This document shows, in pieces, positions 36,859 through 44,945 of a DNA stretch of 64,000 nucleotides. Source of the DNA: Georgfuchsia sp049276455 (GTDB lineage Bacteria; Pseudomonadota; Gammaproteobacteria; Burkholderiales; Rhodocyclaceae); assembly GCA_049276455.1 (NCBI GenBank), contig JBASWL010000208.1, positions 11,134 to 75,133 on the forward strand, read 5' to 3'. The notes beneath the pieces were generated by a model. The model had not been told where the DNA came from. It saw only the letters and a list, made by a program, of their open reading frames with translations, and did not search any database. Position 1 is the stretch's first letter. Each line of letters opens with the position of its first letter. The position numbers were made by a program, and so were the translations under genes.

Positions 36859-38421
36859 ATGAGACTAGCGGATCTTTGGGCGAAGCACGGTGGCGGCACC
36901 ATGCAGCCGTACCCGTCCGAAGCGAACGATCTGTTCATCTTCGGCGTGACGGATGATTCCAGGGACGTTCGTTATGGTTACCTGTTCTGCGCCTTGCCGG
37001 GCACCACGGAGAACGGCTTGGCGTTCTGCGCGCAGGCCGCCGCGAAAGGCGCCCAGGCCATCGCCGTGGCGCAAGGTACGTGCGACGAGGCATTGGGCCT
37101 CAGCGAGTTCGAGCGCGAGAAAGTCGTCATCCTGCATGTGCCGAACATTCGCGAATTCTATGCGCGCGTTGCGGCGGATTTTCATTCCGGCCGGCCCGCC
37201 ACGATCGCTTCGGTTACCGGCACCAACGGCAAGACCTCGACGGTATGCTTCCTGCGCGACCTGTGGGGCGAGGATGGCCATAACGCCGTCAGCCTGGGAA
37301 CCCTCGGCCTTCAGGCGCGTGGCAGGAGCCACTCGAATCTCGAAGCCGGACTTACCACCTACGATGCCAAGACGCTGCATGTCATGCTCGGCGAACTGGA
37401 ACGCACGCATGGCGTGACGCATCTGGCGATGGAGGCGTCGAGCCACGCGCTTGATCAGCATCGCCTGTCCGGCGTGGTTTTCGATGCGGTCGGCTTTACC
37501 AATCTGACACAGGACCACCTCGACTACCATCAATCGATGGAAGCCTACTTTCAGGCCAAGATGCGGCTGTTCACCGAACGCCTCAAGTCCGATGGCGTGG
37601 CCGTGATCAATACCCGCGACCCGGCAGGGGACCAACTTGCTGCGATGCTGCGATCCCGGCATATCCGCACCATCGGCTACGGAGAAGGCGGGGCTGGCGC
37701 GGATCTCGGCGTGCTGCAGCGCCTTCCGCATGCGCAGGGACAAACGCTGAAGCTGTCGGTATTTGGCGCCATGCATGAGGTAAAGGCGCCGGTTGCCGGC
37801 ATTTTCCAGGCGGAGAACATCCTTTGTGCGCTGGGGCTGGCGATCGGCACCGGTGTGCCGGTTGGACGCGCCATCGCCGGCATTGCACGTCTGGCTCCGG
37901 TGCCGGGGCGCCTCGAACTTGTGGCCGCCCTGCCCAACGGTGCGGCGGTTTACGTGGATTATGCGCATACGCCTGACGCCCTGTCCAACGTGCTGCGCAG
38001 CATGCGACCGCACGTCGGCGCAAGCCAGAAGCTGCATGTGCTGTTCGGCTGCGGCGGCGATCGCGATCCGGGAAAACGGCCGATCATGGGCCGGATTGCC
38101 GAAGAACTCGGCGATCACGTGTGGGTGACCGACGACAATCCACGCACCGAGGATGCTGACAGCATCCGCAGGCAGATTCTTTCCGGCACCACGGAAGCGG
38201 CGCGCATTACGGATGCCGGGCCGCGGCGTGAGGCATTGGAACTGGCGCTTGCGGCACTCATGCCGGGCGATATCCTGGTCGTCGCAGGCAAGGGCCACGA
38301 GGACTATCAGATCGTGCCGGCGCAGGATGCGGAGGGGCACCCCCTCCGGGACGCCAAGGGACGGCTGGTGACGAAAAAGATTCCTTTCTCCGACGCAAAA
38401 ATCATTCGCGAAATCATTTAG
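36859..38421 (+). CDS. murE: MurE-type UDP-MurNAc-tripeptide synthetase, outside the division cluster
   Basis: A 520-residue Mur ligase. Its ATP-binding motif is SVTGTNGKTST and the meso-DAP specificity motif DNPRTEDA is intact, so it should add meso-DAP to UDP-MurNAc-L-Ala-D-Glu. The conserved MEASSHALDQHRL and VDYAHTPDAL are also present. MurE normally lies in the dcw cluster; here it is between divergent lysA and dapL, with no other cell-wall genes, suggesting a second, accessory MurE. No good ribosome-binding site is seen. A TTGCAA-15-TAAAAT pair at 36823-36849 would start transcription nearly at the ATG, so leaderless translation is possible. Confidence 0.85.
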   Translation: MRLADLWAKHGGGTMQPYPSEANDLFIFGVTDDSRDVRYGYLFCALPGTTENGLAFCAQAAAKGAQAIAVAQGTCDEALGLSEFEREKVVILHVPNIREFYARVAADFHSGRPATIASVTGTNGKTSTVCFLRDLWGEDGHNAVSLGTLGLQARGRSHSNLEAGLTTYDAKTLHVMLGELERTHGVTHLAMEASSHALDQHRLSGVVFDAVGFTNLTQDHLDYHQSMEAYFQAKMRLFTERLKSDGVAVINTRDPAGDQLAAMLRSRHIRTIGYGEGGAGADLGVLQRLPHAQGQTLKLSVFGAMHEVKAPVAGIFQAENILCALGLAIGTGVPVGRAIAGIARLAPVPGRLELVAALPNGAAVYVDYAHTPDALSNVLRSMRPHVGASQKLHVLFGCGGDRDPGKRPIMGRIAEELGDHVWVTDDNPRTEDADSIRRQILSGTTEAARITDAGPRREALELALAALMPGDILVVAGKGHEDYQIVPAQDAEGHPLRDAKGRLVTKKIPFSDAKIIREII

Positions 38422-38432
38422 GGTTTTTCAAT

Positions 38433-39662
38433 ATGACATACATCAACGAGCACTATCTCAAGCTGGCCGCCGGCTACCTGTTTCCCGAAATCGCCCGCCG
38501 GGTCAATGCATTCTGCAACGCCAACCCGACGGCCAACGTGATCCGCATGGGCATCGGCGATGTCACCGAACCGCTCGCCCCGGCAGTGCTCCAGGCAATG
38601 CATGCGGCCGTCGATGAGATGGCGGTGCGTTCGTCATTCAAGGGCTACGGGCCGGAACAGGGCTACGACTTCCTGCGCGAAGCCATCGCCCAGAACGATT
38701 ACAGGGCGCGCGGCGCCGAGGTCGATGCCGATGAAATCTTCGTCTCGGATGGCTCGAAGTGCGATTCGGGCAACATCCTCGACATCTTCGGCGAGGATAA
38801 CGTCATCGCCGTGCTGGACCCGGTCTATCCCGTCTATGTCGATACCAATGTCATGGCCGGGCGCACCGGCCCGGCAGATGCCAGCGGCCGCTACGGCGGC
38901 CTGGTCTATCTGCCCGTTACCGCCGAGAACGATTTCGTGCCCGAGCTGCCGCAGCAGCGCGTCGACCTGATCTACCTGTGCTATCCGAACAACCCGACCG
39001 GTGTGGTTGCCACCCGGGAGATGCTGCAGCGCTGGGTCGACTATGCACGGCAAAACGGTTCGGTGATTCTCTATGACGCCGCCTATGAGGCCTTCATCAC
39101 CGATCCGGCCATTCCCCATTCGATCTATGAAATCGAGGGTGCGAGGGAAGTCGCCATCGAATTCCGCAGTTTCAGCAAGACGGCCGGCTTCACCGGCGTG
39201 CGTTGTGCCTTCACCGTGATACCAAAGGAGCTCAAGGGGAAAACCCGGGATGGCCGCGAAGTCTCGATCCATCAGCTCTGGAATCGACGCCACTGCACCA
39301 AATTCAATGGCGTCTCGTATCCGGTGCAAAAAGCTGCCGAAGCGGTCTACTCGCCCGAAGGCAAGCAACAGGTGCAGGCAACCATCGACTTCTACCTCGC
39401 CAATGCCAAACAGGTGAGGGAGTCACTGACCAAACTCGGGATCAAGGTGTACGGCGGGGTGAATGCGCCCTACGTGTGGCTCAAGACTCCCGGCAATTTG
39501 AGCAGCTGGGACTTTTTCGACCGGCTGCTGCGCGAAGCCCATCTGGTGGGAACGCCGGGGAGCGGATTCGGCGCCTGCGGCGAGGGCTATTTCCGTTTGA
39601 GCGCCTTCAACAGCCGGGCCAATGTGGAAGAAGCGGTGAAGCGCTTTGCGAAAATCCTGTAG
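38433..39662 (+). CDS. dapL: LL-diaminopimelate aminotransferase
   Basis: Fold-I aminotransferase that makes LL-DAP directly from tetrahydrodipicolinate and glutamate, bypassing the DapD/DapC/DapE succinylase steps. The 409 residues match the plant/Chlamydia DapL type. N-terminal INEHYLKLAAGYLFPEI and RMGIGDVTEPLAP are diagnostic, the PLP lysine is in RSFSKTAGFTGVR, and LCYPNNPTGVV is the aminotransferase motif. It follows murE by 11 bases on the same strand. DapL is uncommon in betaproteobacteria; together with the broken dapC at 47.4 kb it suggests a replaced pathway. Confidence 0.92.
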   Translation: MTYINEHYLKLAAGYLFPEIARRVNAFCNANPTANVIRMGIGDVTEPLAPAVLQAMHAAVDEMAVRSSFKGYGPEQGYDFLREAIAQNDYRARGAEVDADEIFVSDGSKCDSGNILDIFGEDNVIAVLDPVYPVYVDTNVMAGRTGPADASGRYGGLVYLPVTAENDFVPELPQQRVDLIYLCYPNNPTGVVATREMLQRWVDYARQNGSVILYDAAYEAFITDPAIPHSIYEIEGAREVAIEFRSFSKTAGFTGVRCAFTVIPKELKGKTRDGREVSIHQLWNRRHCTKFNGVSYPVQKAAEAVYSPEGKQQVQATIDFYLANAKQVRESLTKLGIKVYGGVNAPYVWLKTPGNLSSWDFFDRLLREAHLVGTPGSGFGACGEGYFRLSAFNSRANVEEAVKRFAKIL

Positions 39663-39689
39663 GGTGTAAGACGAAGCCGATGCTGCGAA

Positions 39690-40384
39690 CGGCATCGTCA
39701 TTGCGAGGAGCAACGCGACGAAGCAATCCACCCCGGTTTCGTCATTGCGAGCCGTAGGCGAAGCAATCCATAACCACATTGTCATCCCACGGGGATTCCC
39801 TCCGGTCATTGCAAGGAGGCGAAGCCGTAGACCTTTAGCCGCGAGCGTAGCGTGGCGGGTGGCAATCCATGGGGTTGTTTTGCCTTTGCCGGGACTCGCC
39901 CCGGCGGGCGAGGTACTTTCTTGCTGCACGCAAGAAAGTACCCAAAGAATCGTGCCCCGCTGCACCGGCCCTTCGGGCTGCCCTCGCTCCAGAAGTTTCG
40001 CCGGGCCGGCGTCGCAAACTTGCCTTCGGCTTCGGACAGCGACACCGGACGGAGGGCTCGTCAGAGACTCGCCCGTTCGCTCGGCACAAGGCCAAGCAGT
40101 TGGCCTTGCGAAACCCCGCGCTCACACCTCGCTCCAGAAGCTTCGTCGGGCCGGCGTCGCAAACTAGCCTTCGGCGTCGGACAGCGACGCCGGACGGAGG
40201 GCTCGTCAGAGACTCGCCCGTTCGCTCGGCACAAGGCCAAGCAGTTGGCCTTGCGAAACCCCGCGCTCACCCCCCGGCGAACCTTCCTCCGCTCGGCGGC
40301 GCAGAGGGGGCCTGTCCGTGCTATTGTGACGAGAATGCCAAGCAAGTACGACAGTGAAATTCAACTCGACCACGGCCCTTTAAT
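39690..40384 (+). repeat. Left arm of a ~0.6-kb inverted complex repeat
   Basis: The sequence is built from short dispersed repeats: GTCATTGCGAG...GCGAAGCAATCCA units at 39697-39860, a segment with the palindrome TACTTTCTTG...CAAGAAAGTA (about 39911-39940), the 145-bp tandem unit, and an ~80-bp terminal module (about 40305-40384) containing GTCCGTGCTATTGTGACGA. Nearly the whole arm reappears inverted at 41452-42000. Several open frames cross it in all phases, but they are GC-rich translations of repeats, not genes. Confidence 0.85.
39983..40272 (+). repeat. Tandem duplication of a 145-bp unit
   Basis: Two nearly identical copies of a 145-base unit beginning CTCGCTCCAGAAG, at 39983-40127 and 40128-40272, differ at a handful of positions. 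The inverted arm on the right carries only one copy, so the duplication arose after the arms formed or one copy was lost there. The spacing and unit length rule out a CRISPR array. Confidence 0.85.
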
Positions 40385-40956
40385 TAAACGTGACCCTTAA
40401 CTAATTTTTTAATTTTGCCCTCTAGCTTTAATGAAGACAGGGCAGCCGATATTGCTTCTGTCGCTACAATTATGTTGCGAATATCCATCCCCCCTCCTGC
40501 TGAAGCAGATATTCGTTTTGAGGCTTCCCAAAATAGTGTTCCTTTTGCACCTTCATCACCCTCCGGTGTCAATCGTTTGCATTTCGAGTATTCACGCTCA
40601 GCCTCATTCATGCCCTCTAGAAGCATGGATAAGCAATCCGATCGGGATTTTTCTGGCAATGACATTGTTAACTTGGCGGCTGCGTACCCAAATACTTCGT
40701 CACAGATTTTATTTTGAGAAGCTATCCCACCAATTGCAAAAGCTAAACGATTCACGTAATGAAGGAGAAAATACAAGTATTCATTTGTAGCGAAAGCGAC
40801 ACTTACACTGGTGGACGTTACGTTGCCATTGTCATCTTTCGCCATGTTGCTTACAAAAGTTTGCCCACAAATCATTGACACCTCTGCAATGCTTTCGGCG
40901 AGAGTTTCTATTGTTACAACATCTTTACCAAAAATTCTTGAAATAAATTCGAGCAC
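40384..40956 (-). CDS. Uncharacterised protein (190 aa) of the repeat-flanked cassette
   Basis: A protein of unknown family. From GTG 40956, with GAGGG upstream, it has 190 residues, is mostly helical in character and has no signal peptide or clear transmembrane segment. A moderately hydrophobic stretch is seen around YLYFLLHYVNRLAFAIGG. The region is clearly AT-richer than the surrounding 60 percent GC genes, which indicates transfer. It follows the 116-residue gene by 11 bases, so the two are co-transcribed. An upstream ATG would overlap the neighbouring gene and adds no recognisable sequence. No function can be assigned. Confidence 0.7.
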   Translation of the reverse strand: MLEFISRIFGKDVVTIETLAESIAEVSMICGQTFVSNMAKDDNGNVTSTSVSVAFATNEYLYFLLHYVNRLAFAIGGIASQNKICDEVFGYAAAKLTMSLPEKSRSDCLSMLLEGMNEAEREYSKCKRLTPEGDEGAKGTLFWEASKRISASAGGGMDIRNIIVATEAISAALSSLKLEGKIKKLVKGHV

Positions 40957-40967
40957 TTTAGTGTCCC

Positions 40968-41318
40968 TCAACCAAGCACAACAGCCGAACTGATGACCCA
41001 TCTTTCCACGGGTGGTGTTTCGCATTTTGGTGAATTATGTTGTGGATCAAATTGAGCTAACTTTGCAGAAAGAAATTCTGCGACGCGTTGATATGCTTCC
41101 CCTTGGTTTACGGATGATGCGCTCGCAAAATCTTGTGCCGCTTCATGGGATACACAAACTGAAATAGTCTTAGACATTTTGTTTGGTCGCATTGGATCGT
41201 CATTGAGTTTCCAAGACACGCCAATGTTGAGTTCGCTAATTCCCGGTACAACTTGAATTTCAGCGTTTGTTGGCATAACTGCCTTAATCGCCTGAAGGAT
41301 TTGATTCTCGAATGACAT
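40968..41318 (-). CDS. Uncharacterised small protein (116 aa) of the repeat-flanked cassette
   Basis: A 116-residue protein from ATG 41318, preceded by AAGGAAG at good spacing; the longer in-frame start runs into promoter DNA. Visible features are an amphipathic start (FENQILQAIKAVMP), a beta-rich middle (IQVVPGISELNIGVSWKLND) and a helix with SHEAAQDFASAS. No domain is recognised. It is the first gene of a two-gene low-GC cassette framed by inverted repeats, so it could be a selectable or addictive module, but there is no direct evidence for toxin, antitoxin or defence function. Confidence 0.7.
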   Translation of the reverse strand: MSFENQILQAIKAVMPTNAEIQVVPGISELNIGVSWKLNDDPMRPNKMSKTISVCVSHEAAQDFASASSVNQGEAYQRVAEFLSAKLAQFDPQHNSPKCETPPVERWVISSAVVLG

Positions 41319-41451
41319 AACAATAGCTTCCTTAATAACTAACGTGATGCACATCACACGAATCGATCTCCCGTTGCAGTAACACGGGAACATGAGGGCT
41401 ATGGGTACACAGATTTGCATCCTATGCGAGGATTCTAATCCTCGAGGGATT

Positions 41452-42000
41452 AAAGGGGCCGAGTTCGAGTTAAATTTCATAAGCGTACTTGCATAGCATG
41501 GTCGTCACAATAGCACGGACAAGTCCCCTCTGCGCCGCCGAGTGGAGGAAGGTTCGCCGGGAGAAGTCCGGTGTCGCTGTTCGACGCCGAAGGCTAGTTT
41601 GCGACGCCGGCCCGGCGAGCCTTCTGGAGCGAGGGGTGAGCGCGGGGTTTCACAAGGCCAACTGCTTGGCCTTGTGCCGCGCGAACGGGCGAGACTCTGG
41701 CGAGCCCTCCGCCCGAAGGGCCGGTGCGGCGGGGCACGATTCTTTGGGTACTTTCTTGCCGTGCAGCAAGAAAGTACCTCGCCCGCCGGGGCGAGTCCCG
41801 GCAAAGGTAAAACGACCACATGGATTGCTTCGCCTACGGCTCGCAATGACGAACTCCGAGTGGATTGCCGCGTCGGCTACGCCTCCTCGCAATGATAAAG
41901 CCTGCTGGATTCTCGCCTGCGCGGGAATGACCGGAGGGAATCCCCGTGGGATGACAAAGCAGTTATGGATTGCTTCGCCTGCGGCTCGCAATGACGCCGC
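41452..42000 (-). repeat. Right arm of the inverted complex repeat
   Basis: Reverse-complement counterpart of 39690-40384. The terminal ~80-bp module (41452-41530), one copy of the 145-bp unit, the TACTTTCTTG/CAAGAAAGTA palindrome (about 41747-41780) and several GTCATTGCGAG...AAGCAATCCA units (41820-41995) occur in mirrored order. Identity is roughly 80-90 percent by eye. No gene is supported within it. The upstream region of the cassette operon (41319-41451) lies between this arm and the first gene. Confidence 0.85.
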
Positions 42001-42007
42001 TTCTTAT

Positions 42008-42096
42008 TCAGGCAAAATATTCGTCCAGTTCCTGCCGCGTCAGCAGAAAAATCTTGTCCTTGCTGCTCGGCGTGTCGATCCAGGTAAAGGGCGCGG
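42008..42096 (-). pseudogene. Diverged 3'-end fragment of prmB
   Basis: The frame reads FTWIDTPSSKDKIFLLTRQ and then ELDEYFA-stop. This is the same as the last ~26 codons of intact prmB at 44043-44945 apart from four residues. The DNA differs at roughly one base in seven. It ends where similarity to the prmB interior would continue, and the acyl-CoA ligase gene lies between the fragment and the real prmB. This is the third case in this window of inserted DNA bordered by a diverged end of a neighbouring gene. Confidence 0.85.
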
Positions 42097-42200
42097 CGGG
42101 GACGCATGACTTTCTTTACCCCTGTCGAGGACTGGTTTGATCCATCATTTTCTCGACGACCGTCGGGAGTGGTCTGGCACCATGACTATGTAGCGGATCT

Positions 42201-43811
42201 TTAGCGCGCGCTCTTCGCAGTGCCGCCATTGCGGTCGTAAGCGGTGCCACTGCCTCGTTTGCGCAGTGCGGCGCGCTGGACCTTGCCGGTCGCCGTCTTG
42301 GGTAACTGGTCGAGCAACTCCAGAAACCGCGGGCGGGCGAACTTGGGCAAGACCTTGTCGGCTTGTTCCGCGATTTCCTCCAGCGATAGCGGCATGTCAG
42401 GCAACGGCACGATGGCGAGCATGAGTTCATCCTCGCCCCCCGATATGTCGGAGGGAACCGCGTAGGCCGCGACCTCCGCGACGCCGGGCAGTCTGCCGAC
42501 CGCTGCTTCTACCTCGGTGGCCGCGATATTCTCTCCGCGCCGGCGGATGCAGTCCTTGATCCGATCAACGAAAGTAAACAGGCCGTCCTGGTCGACCGTG
42601 CCGGCGTCGCCGGTGTGGAACCATAAATTGCGCCATGCTTCCACGGTCTTGTCCGGCATGTCGTGATAGCCAGCCATGAAACAAAAGGGAATCCTGGGGC
42701 GAACCAGTATTTCTCCGACTTCGTCCGCGGCTACCGGTCTATCCGTTTCGGGGTCGGCGATGATCACATCAAATCGGTCTTTGAGCACCCAGCCAACCTT
42801 GCCGGGTCGCGAATCGCCGAGCCGGCAGGAGATTGGAATATTGATTTCGGTCATGCCGTAACCCATAAGCACATCGCGCACACCGAAGCGCTCCCTGAAT
42901 TGCGCCTCGTGCTCAGGCAGGTTCGGTCCGTTCAGCATGGCGCGCAGCCTGTGCTGGCGATCATTGGCGCTGCGCGGTTGCGCCAGGACGAACGCGATCA
43001 TCGCCCCCAGCAAATTGGTGACCGTGGCACCGTGCGTTTGAATGTCGCCAAGCCAGGCCGATGCGCTGAAGCGCGGCCGGATAACGGCAGGGATGCCCGC
43101 CAACAAAGTCGATCCCAGCTGGTTGAGCAGGCCGTTGGCATGAAACAGCGGGAGCGTAATGTAGTAGAGGTCGTCCGCCTGCAACTGCAGCGTTTCCATT
43201 GTTCCCAAGCCGAACAGCGTGCAGTGCGCGTGCGGCATCAGCACGCCCTTGGCGGGTCCGCTGGTGCCCGAGGTGTACATGATGCAGGCAATATCCTGCG
43301 CCGATGCGTTGCAACTTTGGAACAACCCAGCCTCCTTCCAGAGATCCCAATCGATCGTGACAAGGCCGTCCGCCACGGGGACCGAATGTTCTCCGCTGAC
43401 CACGATTCGGCTGGGCTTGTGGCCTTCCGGCAGGGCCTCTTGCACGGCGCCGAGGAGCGTTGCGTCCACCAGCATCAGCGCGGCGGAAGCATTATCCAGC
43501 TGGTGCTTCAGAAACGCGCCGCGCAGTTCGGTGTTCAGCAGGACGGTGATCGCGCCGAGCATGCCGAGACCCATCCAGGCCCGAATGAAGTCGCAGTTGG
43601 TGGGCAGCATAAGGATGACACGGTCGCCGGCCTTGACGCCCAGCTGCGCCAGGAAGCCTGCTACCCGGCGCGCATCCGTGGCGGCTTGTGCAAACGTCAT
43701 ACTCTCGCCGCCGATGAAAGTGATCCAGGGAAAATCGGGCTGCCGATCGGCCTGTTCGAGCAATACCTGTGGAAATACCCAGCGCTGCGGGTTGTCGATG
43801 CCGCTATACAT
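42201..43811 (-). CDS. AMP-dependent acyl-CoA ligase (CaiC/FadD-like)
   Basis: ANL-superfamily ligase of 536 residues that activates a carboxylic acid to acyl-AMP and then acyl-CoA. Core motifs are YTSGTSGPAKGVLMPH (A3), GYGMTEINIP (A5), WFHTGDAGTVD (A7), DRIKDCIRRRGENIAATEVE (A8) and the catalytic lysine in PKTATGKVQR (A10). It most resembles crotonobetaine/carnitine-CoA ligase-like and medium-chain ligases; the substrate is not predictable. A CGGAGG ribosome-binding site precedes ATG 43811. The gene is isolated between a prmB fragment and prmB, with a repeat module directly upstream, so it appears acquired. Confidence 0.88.
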   Translation of the reverse strand: MYSGIDNPQRWVFPQVLLEQADRQPDFPWITFIGGESMTFAQAATDARRVAGFLAQLGVKAGDRVILMLPTNCDFIRAWMGLGMLGAITVLLNTELRGAFLKHQLDNASAALMLVDATLLGAVQEALPEGHKPSRIVVSGEHSVPVADGLVTIDWDLWKEAGLFQSCNASAQDIACIMYTSGTSGPAKGVLMPHAHCTLFGLGTMETLQLQADDLYYITLPLFHANGLLNQLGSTLLAGIPAVIRPRFSASAWLGDIQTHGATVTNLLGAMIAFVLAQPRSANDRQHRLRAMLNGPNLPEHEAQFRERFGVRDVLMGYGMTEINIPISCRLGDSRPGKVGWVLKDRFDVIIADPETDRPVAADEVGEILVRPRIPFCFMAGYHDMPDKTVEAWRNLWFHTGDAGTVDQDGLFTFVDRIKDCIRRRGENIAATEVEAAVGRLPGVAEVAAYAVPSDISGGEDELMLAIVPLPDMPLSLEEIAEQADKVLPKFARPRFLELLDQLPKTATGKVQRAALRKRGSGTAYDRNGGTAKSAR

Positions 43812-43950
43812 GCGTTGCCTCCGGAGATGACACGATCGGATTAAAAGGGCCGTGTTCGAGTTGAATATCGCAAGCGTACTTGCTTGGCATGCTCGTCACA
43901 ATAGCACGGACAGGCCCCTTCCGCCGACAGGCCGGTGCGAGTCCCGGCAA
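43804..43950 (-). repeat. Third copy of the ~80-bp repeat module, with a 28-codon leader frame
   Basis: The block 43845-43922 matches the terminal modules of both inverted arms (same CGTACTTGC...CGTCACAATAGCACGGACAGG core), here oriented like the right arm and lying upstream of the acyl-CoA ligase. On the minus strand it contains a small frame starting ATG 43890 (MPSKYACDIQLEHGP...). Its stop TAG overlaps the start region of the ligase, so it could act as a coupled leader peptide. The left-arm copy keeps a related frame (MPSKYDSEIQLDHGP...); the right-arm copy does not. Confidence 0.6.
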
Positions 43951-44042
43951 TAGGTTGAGCCCCCTCTCCCGGCCTTTCAGGCCACCCTCTCCCACAAGGG
44001 GAGAGGGAAAGACAATGGATTGCTTCGCCCCCGAGCGTTTCT

Positions 44043-44945
44043 TCAGGCGAAATATTCGACCAGATCCGGCCGCGTCAGCAGGAAAATCTTGTCCTCGCTG
44101 CTCGGCGTGTCGATCCAGGTAAAAGGTACATCGGGAAACGCCGCTTCGACCAGATCGGCATTGTGGCCGACCTCGACCATGAGGATGCCTTCGGGCGTCA
44201 GGTGATCCGCCGCCGAAGCGAGGATGCGGCGCACGATGTCGAGTCCGTCTTCGCCCGCCGCCAGCGCCAGTGCGGGCTCATGGCGATATTCGGCGGGAAG
44301 ATTGTCCATGGATCCCGTTGTGACATAGGGCGGGTTGGAAATGATGAGATCATAACGTCGCCCACCAACACCTGCCAGCAAATCCGATTCGATCAGTTCG
44401 ATTGCCTCTTGCATGCAGTAGTGCTCGACATTGCGTTGAGCCACTGCGAGCGCAGCGGGCGATAGGTCGATGGCGTCGATGCTGGCTTCGGGAAAGGCAA
44501 GCGCCATCAGGATGGCGAGGCAACCCGAGCCGGTGCACAGATCCAGCGCGCGGCCGATCTGCATGTCGTCCGGTACCCAGGGCGACAGTCCGTGCTCCAG
44601 CAACTCGGCGAAATAGGAACGTGGCACGATGACGCGCTCGTCAACGTAAAAGTCGTGTCCGCCGAGCCAGGCCTGATGGGTCAGATAGGCGCTGGGAATG
44701 CGCTTCGAAATGCGCAGGTTGAGGAGATTGAACACCGATTGACGTTCGGCATGTGTGAGCCTGGCGTCCATGAAGAAGTCGAGCCGGTCGGGAGGCAGGT
44801 GCAGGGCATGCAATACCAGCCACACTGCTTCGTCATAAGCGTTGTCGCAGCCATGGCCGAAAAACAGCCTGGCTTCGGTGAAGCGGCTCACGGCCCAGCG
44901 CAGCCAGTCGCGCAAGTTGAACAGATTGTCGACTGGTGATTCCAT
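44043..44945 (-). CDS. prmB: Ribosomal protein L3 glutamine methyltransferase
   Basis: SAM-dependent enzyme that N5-methylates a glutamine of ribosomal protein L3. The 300 residues have an N-terminal helical domain (about 1-100), SAM motif I DLCTGSGCLAILMA and the catalytic NPPY motif IISNPPYVTT. It starts at the dapE stop (TAATG overlap) and belongs to the dapE-prmB unit. Its C-terminal codons are duplicated in diverged form at 42008-42096. Confidence 0.94.
   Translation of the reverse strand: MESPVDNLFNLRDWLRWAVSRFTEARLFFGHGCDNAYDEAVWLVLHALHLPPDRLDFFMDARLTHAERQSVFNLLNLRISKRIPSAYLTHQAWLGGHDFYVDERVIVPRSYFAELLEHGLSPWVPDDMQIGRALDLCTGSGCLAILMALAFPEASIDAIDLSPAALAVAQRNVEHYCMQEAIELIESDLLAGVGGRRYDLIISNPPYVTTGSMDNLPAEYRHEPALALAAGEDGLDIVRRILASAADHLTPEGILMVEVGHNADLVEAAFPDVPFTWIDTPSSEDKIFLLTRPDLVEYFA

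Noticed and set aside
36865..38340. Very long open frame antisense to murE (about 490 codons)
   Set aside because: It mirrors the murE codons, has no ribosome-binding site and shows no protein-family character; long antisense frames are expected in GC-rich genes.
39983..40272. Possible CRISPR array
   Set aside because: Two 145-base tandem copies without spacers are not CRISPR; no cas genes are present.
39690..40400. Several overlapping frames in the repeat arm that could be called proteins
   Set aside because: They are translations of dispersed repeats in all phases, with no start signals, and the same frames recur wherever the repeat occurs.
42663..43844. Plus-strand open frame (about 393 codons) opposite the acyl-CoA ligase
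   Set aside because: The ligase motifs on the minus strand are unambiguous; the antisense product is arginine/glutamine-rich with no motif.
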